DNA of 64,000 bases from Candidatus Streptomyces philanthi. GTDB taxonomy: Bacteria > Actinomycetota > Actinomycetes > Streptomycetales > Streptomycetaceae. Numbering within the stretch: position 1 is the stretch's first letter; each line of letters begins with the position of its first letter. Below, in pieces: positions 1-10,776 of the stretch. Position numbers and translations under genes: made by a program. Location of the stretch: contig CP073042.1 in NCBI GenBank assembly GCA_018114805.1, positions 4,402,001-4,466,000 of the forward strand. The letters run 5' to 3'. The notes under the pieces are model-generated. The model made no database searches. It was not told the origin of the DNA and worked only from the letters and a program-made list of their open reading frames with translations.

Positions 1-158
1 GGGTGCGGCGGCGCGGCGCCGTGGCCCCGGGCCCGGCTCCGCCGCCCGCCCTGGCGGAATGCCGCCGTGGCGGGGTGCCGACGCCGTCGCGGGGCCGGCA
101 CCCGGTCCGGCGGGGGCGCCGCCGTCGGCGGGTGGTCGCGCCGTTGGCCCCGGCGGGG

Positions 159-884
159 TCAGGGGGCGGCTGGGGAGACCCAGCGGTAGGAGAGTTCGGG
201 CCGGCCGACGGCGCCGTACTGCGGGGTGCGCGCCGCGCGGCCTGTGTCCACCAGGTGCTCCAGGTAGCGCCGGGCGGTGATCCGCGAGATGCCGAGCGCC
301 TCCGCCGTGGCGTTCGCCGAGATGCCGTCGCTGGCCGCGCGCAGCACCTGGGTGACCGCCTGGAGGGTCGCCAGCGTGAGGCCCTTGGGCAGCTCGGCCG
401 GGGCCTGCGGCGCGTGCAGCGCCGCGAGCGCCCGGTCCACCTCGGCCTGGCCGCTGGCCTCGCCCACGGTCACCGTCGCCCGGAACGCCGCGTACCGCGT
501 CAGCCGCTCCCGCAGGGTAGCGAACGTGAACGGCTTCAGCACGTACTGGACCACCCCGAGCGAGACGCCCTCCCGGACCACGGCCAGGTCGCGCGCCGAG
601 GTCACCGCGATGACGTCCACACCGTGCCCGGTCGCCCGCAGCGTGCGCAGCAGCCGCAGCCCGTGCCCGTCGGGCAGGTAGAGGTCGAGCAGCAGCAGGT
701 CCACGACGGTACGGTCCAGCGCGCGGCGCGCCTGCGCGGCGGAGTGCACGGTTCCCACGACGGTGAAGCCGGGCACCCGGCCGACGTAGAGGGCGTGCGC
801 GTCCGCCGCCAGGGCGTCGTCCTCCACGACGAGTACGCGGATCGGCCCGTCGGCCGCCGCCGGGCCGTTCTCCATGGCGCTCAC
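159..884 (-). CDS. CitB/DcuR-type response regulator
   Basis: This 241-residue protein is a two-component response regulator. The receiver domain (about residues 15-130) has the acidic EDD cluster at 21-23, the phospho-acceptor Asp67 in LLLLDLYLPD and the switch Lys in VLKPFTF. The C-terminal part (about 170-235) is a helix-turn-helix of the CitB/DcuR/DpiA kind (ALGISRITARRYLEHL). The GTG start overlaps the TGA stop of the kinase gene by the usual GTGA arrangement; an ATG lies seven bases further in. By family it should bind DNA when the kinase senses a di- or tricarboxylate, and the divergent symporter is its most likely target. That target is inference from context. The gene is intact. Confidence 0.93.
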   Translation of the reverse strand: MSAMENGPAAADGPIRVLVVEDDALAADAHALYVGRVPGFTVVGTVHSAAQARRALDRTVVDLLLLDLYLPDGHGLRLLRTLRATGHGVDVIAVTSARDLAVVREGVSLGVVQYVLKPFTFATLRERLTRYAAFRATVTVGEASGQAEVDRALAALHAPQAPAELPKGLTLATLQAVTQVLRAASDGISANATAEALGISRITARRYLEHLVDTGRAARTPQYGAVGRPELSYRWVSPAAP

Positions 885-2758
885 GAGGCCGCCCCGCCAC
901 CGGGCCCGCCGACGGGAGGCGCGTCGGCGCTGGGCCCGCCCCTGCTGGGCCCGCCCGTGCTGGCCGCGCCCGTGCTCGGCTGCTCCGCGTCATGCCCGCC
1001 CGTGCCCGGCGCGGGTTCGGCGGGGCGGGGCTCGGCGTCGAGGGGGGTCTCCTCCGTGGTGCGCAGGGGCAGTCGGACCGTGAACTCGGCGCCGCCCCGG
1101 GAGGAGCGGCCCAGCGTGATGGTGCCGCCGTTGCGGTGCACCGTCTGGCGCACGATGGCCAGGCCGAGCCCGTGGCCGGGCACGGCCTTGGTGCTCCAAC
1201 CCCGCTGGAAGATCTCCTCGGCCGCGCCCGGGCCGACGCCGGGGCCGTTGTCCCCGACCCGCAGCGTCAACTCCTCGTCCCGCGCCAGCACCGTCACCGT
1301 GACCCGCCCCCGTCGCCCGCCCACGGGCGCCCCCGAGCGGCGGCCGGGGCCCGAGCGGCCCCGCGCGGACGAGGTGGCCTGGCCACCCGCCGCGTCGATG
1401 GCGTTGTCCACCAGGTTGCCCAGGATGGTCACCAGGTCCCGGGCCGGCAGGCTGGCCGGCAGCAGGCCGTCGTCGATGTGGCTGTCGGGCGTCAGCTTGA
1501 AGTCCACCGCGTGCTCGCTGGCCTGGGCCGCCTTGCCGAGCAGCAGCGCGGCGAGCACCGGCTCGGCCACCGCGCCCACCACCTGGTCGGTGAGCGCCTG
1601 GGCCAGTCGCAGCTCGGTGGTGGCGAACTCGACGGCCTCGTCGGCCCGGCCGAGTTCGATGAGGGAGACCACGACGTGCAGCCGGTTGGCCGCCTCGTGG
1701 GCCTGTGAGCGCAGCGCCTCGGCGAAGCCGCGTACCGAGTCCAGTTCGCCCGAGAGGGCCTGGAGTTCGGTGTGGTCGCGCAGGGTCACCACGGAGCCGC
1801 GCCGGCCGTTGCTGCTCACCGGCGCGGTGTTGACGATCAGGACCCGGTCGGCGGTCAGGTGCAGCTCGTCCACCCGTGGCTCGGCGTCGAGCAGCGCCGC
1901 GGTCAGCGGTGGGGGCAGGCCGAGTTCGCCCACGTGCCGGCCGCCCCGCGCGTCGAGGGCGGCGGCGGTCTCGAACGAGCCGGCCGTGGCGGCGGCCTCT
2001 GAGCGGGGCAGGCCGAGGAGTTCGCGCCCGCCGTCGTTGATGAGCGCGATCCGGCGCTGCCCGTCGAGCATCACCAGGCCCTCCCGCACCGCCTGCAGCG
2101 TGGCCTGGTGGTAGTCGTGCATCTGGCTCAGCTCGTTGGCGTTCATACCGTGCGTGTGCCGGCGTAGCCGCGCGTTGGTGACGTAGGTGCCGAGCAGGAG
2201 CGCGGCCATCGCGACGCCGGTGAGGGCGAGCACCTGGCGCCGCTCCTGCTCGGTGATCTCCTTGATCGTGATCCCGGCGCTGACCAGCGCGACCACCGGG
2301 CCCGGACTGTCCGTGCCGCCCTCCTCGCGCACCGGGGCCATGACGCGCACGGAGGGGCCGAGGGTGCCGGTGTACGTCTCGGAGAACACCTTGCCGCGCA
2401 GCGCGGGCCCGGTGTGACCGGGGAACTTCTCGCCGATCCGGCCGGGTTCGGGGTGCGTCCAGTGGACCCCGCGCGGGCTCATGATCGTGACGAACGCGAC
2501 GCCGGAGTCCAGCCGCACGCGCTCCGCGTATGGCTGGAGCACCAGCGTCGGGTCGGGCGAGCGGGCCGCCTCGACGACGGCGGGGGAGTTGGCGATGGTG
2601 GTGGCTGCGGTCAACGCCTGGCACCGCGCGGCCTCCTGGGCCTCGCCCGTGGCCGTGACGTAGGTGAAGACGGCGCACCCGGCGACCACGGCGGCGACCA
2701 GCACGACCTGCATGGCGAAGAGCTGGCCAGCGAGGCTGCGAGGACGGGGGATGCGCAT
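881..2758 (-). CDS. CitA/DcuS-type sensor histidine kinase
   Basis: A membrane sensor kinase of 625 residues, starting at MRIPRPRS. The order is: a first membrane segment (about 12-35), an extracellular Cache/PAS-like sensor domain, a second membrane segment (VLALTGVAMAALLLGTYV), a cytoplasmic PAS domain, a dimerisation helix with the phospho-His in SQAHEAANRLH, and a HATPase domain with N box NLVDNAIDAA and G boxes DNGPGVGPG and GHGLGLAIV. This layout is typical of citrate/C4-dicarboxylate kinases. The frame stays open for another 124 codons upstream, but that stretch overlaps the divergent symporter promoter and looks like no domain, so the ATG start is preferred. The kinase precedes its regulator in one operon. 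Confidence 0.92.
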   Translation of the reverse strand: MRIPRPRSLAGQLFAMQVVLVAAVVAGCAVFTYVTATGEAQEAARCQALTAATTIANSPAVVEAARSPDPTLVLQPYAERVRLDSGVAFVTIMSPRGVHWTHPEPGRIGEKFPGHTGPALRGKVFSETYTGTLGPSVRVMAPVREEGGTDSPGPVVALVSAGITIKEITEQERRQVLALTGVAMAALLLGTYVTNARLRRHTHGMNANELSQMHDYHQATLQAVREGLVMLDGQRRIALINDGGRELLGLPRSEAAATAGSFETAAALDARGGRHVGELGLPPPLTAALLDAEPRVDELHLTADRVLIVNTAPVSSNGRRGSVVTLRDHTELQALSGELDSVRGFAEALRSQAHEAANRLHVVVSLIELGRADEAVEFATTELRLAQALTDQVVGAVAEPVLAALLLGKAAQASEHAVDFKLTPDSHIDDGLLPASLPARDLVTILGNLVDNAIDAAGGQATSSARGRSGPGRRSGAPVGGRRGRVTVTVLARDEELTLRVGDNGPGVGPGAAEEIFQRGWSTKAVPGHGLGLAIVRQTVHRNGGTITLGRSSRGGAEFTVRLPLRTTEETPLDAEPRPAEPAPGTGGHDAEQPSTGAASTGGPSRGGPSADAPPVGGPGGGAAS

Positions 2759-2972
2759 CGGCTCAGTGTGCACGCTGTCCCCGGCGTGAACGCAATGTAC
2801 GTAAGGGTGACCGCCGTCACAGCCTGGTGCATAGTCGCCGGGACATCCCGCTCGTGAGCCGCGCGTACCCCATGGCGCGGCCGGGCCGGACGTCCTCAGC
2901 AGCGGTGGCTGGGCCGTACCCACGCAGCTCTCAGCCCTGCCGAGCAGCAATGCACGACCGAAGGAGGCAGCC
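2759..2972. promoter_or_regulatory. Divergent promoter region, kinase operon / dicarboxylate symporter
   Basis: This 214-base gap separates the divergent sensor-kinase operon and the symporter gene and must hold both promoters. A strong ribosome binding site (GAAGGAGG) sits just before the GTG start at 2973. I could not assign hexamers or an operator for the response regulator with confidence. Confidence 0.6.
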
Positions 2973-4523
2973 GTGGCTGCGCAGACCTCGCCGTCGGAGC
3001 CGGGAGATTCGCCCCCCGACTCCGGCTCGACATCGCGACGGGCGGGACAGGCGACCGGGGAAGGCTCCGGGACGACACCGGGATCGAAGGCCTCGGGGCC
3101 GAGGACGCCGGGACCGGCGAAGCGGGACAAGACTCACTATCTCTACATTTTCGTGATCGTGGCCGTGCTCCTCGGCATCGCGCTGGGCTTCGCGGCGCCC
3201 GACTTCGCCGTGGAGCTCAAGCCGATCGGCACCGGCTTTGTGAACCTGATCAAGATGATGGTCTCGCCGATCATCTTCTGCACGATCGTGCTCGGCGTGG
3301 GGTCGGTCCGCAAGGCCGCCAAGGTCGCCGCGGTCGGCGGCCTCGCGCTCGGCTACTTCCTGCTGATGTCCACCGTGGCGCTCGCCATCGGCCTGCTGGT
3401 CGGCAACATCCTGGAGCCGGGCAGCGGGCTGCACCTGACCAGCGAGGCGGCCAAGGCGGGCCAGGGCGAGGCCGAGGGCGCCAGCGAGTCGACCGAGGAG
3501 TTCCTGCTCGGCATCATCCCGACGAGCATGCTCTCCGCCTTCACCGAGGGCGAGGTCCTCCAGACCCTGCTGATCGCCCTGCTGGTCGGCTTCGCCCTGC
3601 AGGCCATGGGCAAGGCGGGCGAGCCCGTCCTGCGCGGCATCGGACACCTGCAGCGGCTCGTCTTCCGGGTGCTCGCGATGATCATGTGGGCGGCCCCGGT
3701 GGGTGCCTTCGGCGCCATCGCGGCGGTGATCGGCGAGACCGGCACCGACGCGCTGCGCTCGCTCGCGGTCATCATGATCGGCTTCTACGTCACCTGCGTG
3801 ATCTTCGTGGTCGTCGTGCTCGGCACGATCCTGCGCCTGGTGGCGGGCGTGAACCTGTTCCTGCTGCTGAAGTACCTGGCGCGGGAGTTCCTGCTGATCC
3901 TGTCCACCTCCTCGTCCGAGTCGGCGCTGCCGCGGCTGATCGCGAAGATGGAGCACGCGGGGGTCAGCAAGCCGGTGGTCGGCATCACCGTCCCCACCGG
4001 CTACTCCTTCAACCTCGACGGCACCGCGATCTACCTGACCATGGCCTCGCTGTTCATCGCCGAGGCGATGGGCGACCCGCTCTCCGTCGGGCAGGAGATC
4101 TTGCTGCTGCTGTTCATGATCGTGGCGTCCAAGGGGGCCGCGGGCGTCACCGGGGCCGGGCTCGCCACGCTCGCCGGTGGCCTCCAGTCGCACCGGCCGG
4201 AGCTGGTGGACGGCGTCGGGCTGATCGTCGGCATCGACCGCTTCATGAGCGAGGCGCGGGCGCTCACCAACTTCGCCGGGAACGCGGTGGCCACCGTCCT
4301 CGTCGGTACCTGGACCAAGGAGATCGACCGGGACCGGATGCGCGAGGTGCTGCACGGACGGATCCCGTTCGACGAGCGCACGCTGCTCAACGACGGCCAC
4401 GGCCACGCGCCCGACGACGACGAGCCCGCGGACGGGCCGTCCGAGCGGGTCGCCCTGGCCAAGCAGGCGGCCACCGCGCCGTCCGCCGCCGAGGCGGACG
4501 GCAAGGAGGCGGCCAAGGTCTGA
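2973..4523 (+). CDS. dctA: C4-dicarboxylate:cation symporter (DctA/DAACS family)
   Basis: A 516-residue membrane transporter that imports C4-dicarboxylates (succinate, fumarate, malate) with protons or sodium. The first 50 residues are a low-complexity hydrophilic extension; the transporter core starts at THYLYIFVIV. Family hallmarks are the serine-rich re-entrant loop STSSSESALPRLI, the substrate/cation region GYSFNLDGTAIYL, and VGIDRFMSEARALTNFAGN near the end. Eight membrane helices plus two hairpins are expected. The GTG start is set by the GAAGGAGG site seven bases upstream. A charged Asp/Ala-rich tail ends the protein. The divergent CitA/CitB-type kinase and regulator probably induce it. 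The gene is intact. Confidence 0.94.
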   Translation: MAAQTSPSEPGDSPPDSGSTSRRAGQATGEGSGTTPGSKASGPRTPGPAKRDKTHYLYIFVIVAVLLGIALGFAAPDFAVELKPIGTGFVNLIKMMVSPIIFCTIVLGVGSVRKAAKVAAVGGLALGYFLLMSTVALAIGLLVGNILEPGSGLHLTSEAAKAGQGEAEGASESTEEFLLGIIPTSMLSAFTEGEVLQTLLIALLVGFALQAMGKAGEPVLRGIGHLQRLVFRVLAMIMWAAPVGAFGAIAAVIGETGTDALRSLAVIMIGFYVTCVIFVVVVLGTILRLVAGVNLFLLLKYLAREFLLILSTSSSESALPRLIAKMEHAGVSKPVVGITVPTGYSFNLDGTAIYLTMASLFIAEAMGDPLSVGQEILLLLFMIVASKGAAGVTGAGLATLAGGLQSHRPELVDGVGLIVGIDRFMSEARALTNFAGNAVATVLVGTWTKEIDRDRMREVLHGRIPFDERTLLNDGHGHAPDDDEPADGPSERVALAKQAATAPSAAEADGKEAAKV

Positions 4524-4669
4524 GGCCCGTCAGGCCGGTCGCCACAAGCCTGGCCGCCCGACCGGAGGTCCCCACGGCCACCGGTCGGACTGGGACGCCC
4601 GCTGGCGGGGCAGGCGTACACCAGGAGGCCCTTTCGCGGGGCGAGACCTCACCCCATCTCGCCCCACCC

Positions 4670-4703
4670 GCCGCCCCGTCCCGCTCCTCCGGGACGGGGC
4701 GGC
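4670..4703. terminator. Bidirectional hairpin terminator between dctA and glgB
   Basis: A perfect 13-bp inverted repeat (GCCGCCCCGTCCC paired with GGGACGGGGCGGC, 8-base loop) lies between the convergent ends of the symporter and branching-enzyme genes. Confidence 0.8.
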
Positions 4704-4764
4704 GCCTTCGCCGCCGCGGGGCGCGGCCACCGGCGGCGCCCCGTACCGCCGGTCGGCGGTGGCG

Positions 4765-7220
4765 CTACGCTGGCCGCAGCCAGATCGCCGCCACCGGGGG
4801 CAGGACCGGCACGACGGACGCCGGCCGGCCGTGCCAGCCGTACGGCTCGGCCTTGAGCGGGTCGGGGTTGCCGACCCCGCTGCTGCCGTACCGCTCCGCT
4901 TCGGTGTTCAGCACCTCCTCCCAGGCCGGCACCTCGTCCGGGACGCCGATGCGGTACTCGCGCCGCACCACCGGCGACATGTTGCTGACGCACACCAGCG
5001 GCGTGCCGTCCGCCGCGTGCCGGGAGAAGGCGAACACGTTGTCCTGCGCCGCGTCCCCGTCGATCCAGGCGAACCCCTCCGGCGCGGCGTCCCGCTGCCA
5101 CAGCGCGGGTGTGGCCGCGTAGACCGTGTTGAGGTCGCGCACCAGGTCCCGCACGCCGCGGTGGTCCGGCTCGGCCTCGTACGACGGGTCGAGCAGCCAC
5201 CAGTCCGGACCGTGCTCCTGCGACCACTCCGCCCCCTGGGCGAACTCCTTTCCCATGAAGAGGAGTTGCTTGCCCGGGTGGGCCCACATGAAGGCCAGGT
5301 AGGCGCGGTGGTTGCCGCGCCGCTGCCACCAGTCGCCCGGCATCTTTGAGACCAGCGCGCGCTTGCCGTGCACCACCTCGTCGTGCGAGGTGGGCAGCAC
5401 GTAGTTCTCCGAGTACGCCTACACCATCGAGAACGTCATCTCGTGGTGGTGGTACGCGCGGTGCACCGGGTCGTGCGCGACGTACCCCAGCGAGTCGTGC
5501 ATCCAGCCCATGTTCCATTTCAGCCCGAACCCGAGGCCGCCGGGCCCCACGTGGTGGGTCGCCCGGGTCACGCCGTCCCAGGCGGTGGACTCCTCGGCGA
5601 TGGTCACCACGCCCGGGCAGCGCCGGTAGACCGTGGCGTTCATCTCCTGGAGGAACGCCACCGCGTCCAGGTCCTCCCGGCCGCCGTGCGCGTTCGGCGA
5701 CCAGGCGCCCGAGTCCCGCGAGTAGTCGAGGCAGAGCATCGAGGCCACCGCGTCCACCCGCAACCCGTCGACGTGGAACTCCTCGCACCAGTACACGGCG
5801 TTGGCCACCAGGAAGTTGCGCACCTCACGCCGCCCGTAGTCGAAGATCAGCGTGCCCTAGTCCGGGTGCGCCGCCCGCGCCGGGTCGCCGTGCTCGTACA
5901 GCGGCCGGCCGTCGAACTCCGCGAGCGCCCAGTCGTCCCGTGGGAAGTGCGCCGGAACCCAGTCCACGAGCACGCCGATGCCGGCCCGGTGCAGCGCGTC
6001 CACCAGGTGCTTGAAGTCGTCCGGGGTGCCGAGCCTGGACGTCGGCGCGTAGTAGCCGGTCACCTGGTAGACCCACGAGCCGCCGAAGGGGTGCTCGGCG
6101 ACCGGCATGAACTCCACGTGCGTGAACCCGAGGTCCCTGACGTACGCGGGGAGTTGCTCGGCCAGCTCCCGGTAGCCGACCCGGGGCGCCACGAGGGCAG
6201 GTGCACCTCGTAGACCGAGAACGGCGACTCGGTCACGGGCCGCCCGGTCCGGCCGGCCATCCACGCCTGGTCGTGCCAGCGGTGGTGCGAGGCGTGCACG
6301 ATCGAGGCCGTGGCGGGCGGGCACTCGGTGCGCCGCGCCATCGGGTCGGCGCGCACCGTGTGCGAGCCGTCGGGCCGGGCGATGTCGAACTTGTACAGCG
6401 CTCCCTCGCCGACGCCCGGCAGGAATAGCTCCCACACCCCGCTGGCCCCCAGCGACCGCATCGGGTACGCGGTCCCGTCCCAGCAGCAGAAGTCCCCGAC
6501 CACCCGCACGCCGAGCGCGTTCGGCGCCCACACGGTGAACCGGGTCCCGGTCACTCCCTGGTGGACCATCGGCCGCGCGCCCAGCGCCTGCCACAGTTGC
6601 TCGTGCCGCCCCTCCCGGATCAGGTGCAGGTCGAACTCGCCGAGCACGGGCAGGAAGCGGTACGGATATCGTGCACCTCACGCCCACCGCCCCGGCCGTC
6701 ACCGCCGTCCCGGCCATCCTCGGCGTCATCGTCCGCGTCGTACGAGACCAGTAGCCGATACTCCTGGACCTCGCGCAGCGGCAGCACGCCCGAGAACAGG
6801 CCGGCCCCCTCGGAGCGCAGCGGCGCCCGCAGTCCGGGTGCGACCACCACGATCGAGCGGGCGAAGGGCCGCAGCACCCGGAACCGTACCCCGGCCGGCT
6901 CCAGTGCGCCCCGAGCAGCGCGTGCGGGTCGTGGTGCGCGCCGTCCAACAGCCGCCGCCGCTCGTCCCCCACCAGCGGCGCGGCGGCCAGTACCACGCCG
7001 CGCGCCGCCCCTCCCGCGCCGCGCCCCGGGGCGGTGTCGGCCGCCGCGCCGTGTCGCCACGCGCCGCCTCACCCTCCTGGACTCCGTCCGGCCGTGCTGT
7101 CGAAGCGGCGGGCGGCGACTGCGGCTGGGGCAGCGGCTGCCCCAGCACCCGGGCCGGGGACCGGTCGCGGGGGCCGGCGGGGCGCGCCGGCCGGGGCTCG
7201 GGGGACGGGCGTGCGGTCAC
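4765..7220 (-). pseudogene. glgB: Glycogen branching enzyme GlgB, disrupted
   Basis: When intact this GH13 enzyme makes alpha-1,6 branches in glycogen, the last step of the GlgE pathway. The GTG start (VTARPSPEP) follows GGAGG by eight bases and lies 41 bases after the pep2 stop. Recognisable parts in order are the N-terminal CBM48 domains (HDPHALLGAH, then VRFRVLRPFARS), the catalytic barrel (FSVYEVHLPSWR, GYYAPTSRLGTPDDFK, FHVDGLRVDAVASML, YVLPTSHDEVVHGK) and the C-terminal beta domain ending in VAAIWLRPA. It carries at least four frameshifts, near 7000, 6905, 6666 (an AT duplicated to ATAT) and 6195 (a G missing from a G run). It also has two in-frame TAG codons: 5857-5859 where HPDWGTLIFDYG needs Trp, and 5419-5421 where FSMVYAYSENY needs Tyr. 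As read it cannot give a working enzyme. Confidence 0.9.
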
Positions 7221-7261
7221 GTGGGGGCCTCCAAAGCTTAGGGGACCGTCCGGGACCCGGC

Positions 7262-9106
7262 TCATGCTGTGTCCCGCGCGGCTGGCCCGGCGAGGCGCCG
7301 GATCGCGGACAGGGGGACGGGAAGCCAGTCCGGCCGGTGACTGGCCTCGTAGAGCACCTCGTAGACGGCCTTGTCGGTCTCGTACGCGCGCAGCAACTCC
7401 GGCTCCGCACGCGGGTCGTGGCCGCAGGCGGCGGCGTACCCCGCGCAGTACGCGGCCCGGGAGCGGCGTGCCCACTCGCGCGGCTCGCACGGCGCGACGG
7501 CGCTCCCCGGGCCGTGGTGCGCGCCGCTGGCGCCCACCGCCGCCGCGTAGTCGAACGACCTGAGCATGCCGGCGATGTCGCGGACCACGGGTTGCAGGCG
7601 CCGCCGCTCGGCCAGCGGGCTCGCGGGCTCGCCCTCGAAGTCGATCAGGCTCCACCGGCCGTCCCGCGTGCCGCGCAGCGCCTGCCCGAGGTGCAGGTCG
7701 CCATGGATGCGTTGGGCCGGCCAGGCGCGCCCGCTGTCGCCGAGCGCGGCGAGGTCGGCGTAGGCGCCGTGCAGCGCCCGGCGGAAGGGCCGGAGCGCGG
7801 GGACCGCGCCCGCCGCCGCGTCCAGCCGGCGCGACATGGCGGCCGTGAGATGGTCGATCTGCGGGGGGCCGAGTTCGGCGGTCGGCAGCGAGCGCGCCAG
7901 CGCGAGGTGGACCTTGGCGGTGGCCTGTCCCAGCGCGTGCGCGGCGGCGGTGAAGTCGGCGCCGCGCGCCAACTGGTCCAGGGCGTACCGCCAGCCGTCG
8001 GCACAGTCGGCGAGGTAGGGCTGGAGCAGCCCGAGCGTCGCCGGTGCGCCCGCTCCGGCCGCCTCGAACCACGTGGTGGGCGGGGGCACCCGACGGCAGC
8101 CGGTCCGGGCGAGGGCGAGCGCCACCGCCAGGTCGGGGTTGATGCCCGGCGCGATCCTGCGGAAGACCTTGAGGATGTACGCGTCGCCGTACACCACCGA
8201 GGAGTTGGACTGCTCGGCGGCCAGCGGGCGGGGCGTGAGTCCGGGCTCGATGGCGGCGCCCGGGGCACGCCGGAAGCGCAGCGGCCCGAGCGTGCCGGGC
8301 AGCCGCAGGCGTTCGAGGAGCAGCGCGGCCTGTCGCGGGTCGGCGAGCGCCTCGTGGAGCAGCGCCCCGGCCAGCGGCCCGGTGGCGGGTCGGCCGATGA
8401 GGGCGTGGGCCAGCCGCGGCGGCAGCGGCGCCGCCTCCCGCGCCCCGGCCGGCTCGCCCGCCCCGCCCACGGCGGCGGGCCCGGGCGCGGCCCGCACCGC
8501 CCCGCCCGCCGGCGGTGGCCCGGCGCCGTGCGGGTTCGGCGGCAGCACGCCGAGCAGCAGTTGGTAGCAGTCGGCTAGCTCGGCGGCCGGCCGCCGGCGC
8601 ACGCGGGACGCGGAGGATGGTTTCGCCAACGCCCCGGCCCCGGCTGTGGCCCGGCCGGCGCGCCCCGCCGACCCGTCGCCCGCGCCCGCGTCGTCTCCTG
8701 GGTTGCTCTCCGCCCCGCCGCCGGCGGCACCCTCGGCGTCCTGGTACGGACCCTGGTGGGCCCGTACCAGCAGGTGCAGCAGGCCCGCCGCGGCCGTCGC
8801 GCGCCGCGCACGGGAGCAGCTCCGTCGCCGAGACCAGGGTGAAGCCGCTGATCGGGCGGCCCTTGCCGGCGAACCAGCGCTGCTGTGGCAGCCACTCGGT
8901 CAGCAGCGGCGCGAGCGAGGCCAGCAACCCGTCGTCGGCGCCGCTGCCGGCGACCGGCCCCGCCGCCGCGACCTGGCCCGCGCCGCCGGTACGCGGTCCG
9001 GCCCCGCGCGGGCCCGTGGCCGTGCCCGTGGGGCGAAGCTGCGCGGCGCTCGCCGTCGCGGGCGAGGGGTGGGGGGTGACCCCCGGGACATGGAGGAGTC
9101 CGACAT
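7262..9106 (-). pseudogene. pep2: Maltokinase Pep2/Mak, frameshifted
   Basis: Maltokinase phosphorylates maltose to maltose-1-phosphate, the donor for GlgE. The start MSDSSMSRG at 9106 has an AAAGGA site nine bases upstream. The N-terminal cap motif LLTEWLPQQRWFAGKGRPISGFTL and then ATELLPC are in a second frame; GLLHLLVRAHQGPYQDAEG and everything after it, to the end, are in a third. Two frameshifts explain this: one near 9065 in a G/C run and one near 8790, where an extra G turns GGCGGCCTG into GGCGGGCCTG. The kinase lobe is intact after 8790, with the phosphotransferase motif QRIHGDLHLGQAL followed by LIDFEGEP. The gene sits between treS and glgB in the conserved order of this pathway. Confidence 0.88.
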
Positions 9107-9409
9107 GACGTCGCGTCCTTTCCCCGGGGCACACGACAGATAGGACGGAGTGTCCCGGATTGCTGCAATTTCTGGGCGGCGACGCGCTGTGGACGTACCT
9201 CGGGGAGCCGCCCGGGCGCGACGGTGCAGGAGGGCGGCCTACGAACGCGCGGGTCGCTGGCGGCACGCCACGGGCGCGCGCGACGTCGTACGCGGGCCCG
9301 GGGCGAGCGAGCCCGCCCAGGGCGCGGCGAGGAGGAGCCCGTGCGGGTAGGGGAGTGCGCGCGACGTCGGTCCGGCGGCACGGGCGAGGCGCCGGACCGA
9401 CGGTGTCGC
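9107..9409. other. Gap between treS remnant and pep2, no gene seen
   Basis: 303 bases with no supported gene. In related loci these two genes lie close together, so the length is slightly unusual. Only the pep2 ribosome binding site at its edge was recognised. Confidence 0.5.
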
Positions 9410-10477
<1,068 letters not shown>

Positions 10478-10483
10478 CGCCCG

Positions 10484-10575
10484 AGCCGACGGGCGACGGC
10501 GGCGTAGGTGAGTCCGTCCCGCAGTCCCGCTGCGATCTCCCGCCGGTCCTGGCGGGTGAGTCTCTCTCCGGGCAT
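10484..10575 (-). pseudogene. N-terminal fragment of an HTH regulator fused to treS
   Basis: About 30 residues (MPGERLTRQDRREIAAGLRD followed by GLTYAAVARRLGR) form the first helices of a helix-turn-helix regulator of the kind annotated GbsR/MarR-like in streptomycetes. The start codon has GAGGA about seven bases upstream. After RRLGR the sequence passes straight into treS in another frame, so the rest of the HTH gene is lost. A perfect 9-bp inverted repeat lies 34 bases upstream of the start and could be its operator. The family name is from memory of the motif and is less certain than the truncation itself. Confidence 0.65.
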
Positions 10576-10608
10576 CGGCGTCCTCGTCGGTCGGCGGAGA
10601 CACGAGGG

Positions 10609-10633
10609 TAATGCAACGAGCCGTGTTGCATTA
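10609..10633. promoter_or_regulatory. Palindromic operator candidate TAATGCAAC-N7-GTTGCATTA
   Basis: A perfect 9-bp inverted repeat with a 7-base spacer lies between the divergent HTH fragment and the serine hydrolase. TGCAAC half-sites recur at 10648, 10721 and 10771 up to the hydrolase start. The repetition suggests a regulator-binding region. Confidence 0.6.
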
Positions 10634-10776
10634 AGAGGCAGGGTGCGTGCAACGATTTCACGCCTCTGAGCTGCTGATTTGCCGTTAAGCGTGCCGACTG
10701 TTGATTGACGAGTTTGTCTATGCAACGTAATTTCCACCGCGTCGTGAAGATCCTCAACGGGCGGGAGCGGTGCAAC

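Noticed and set aside
1..158. Possible gene at the left edge
   Set aside because: No motif, start or hairpin can be supported in the first 158 bases.
3..2114. Long open frame opposite the kinase and response regulator
   Set aside because: It is antisense to two genes with clear domains; its product is Arg/Pro/Gly-rich with no motif, as expected from high third-position G/C. The same applies to the long frames opposite dctA (2931-4406), the M4 protease (16577-17461) and both AfsR-like genes.
2759..3130. N-terminal extension of the sensor kinase frame to 749 residues
   Set aside because: The extra 124 codons overlap the divergent symporter promoter and start, show no domain or membrane segment, and lack a ribosome binding site; the ATG at 2758 matches the family start.
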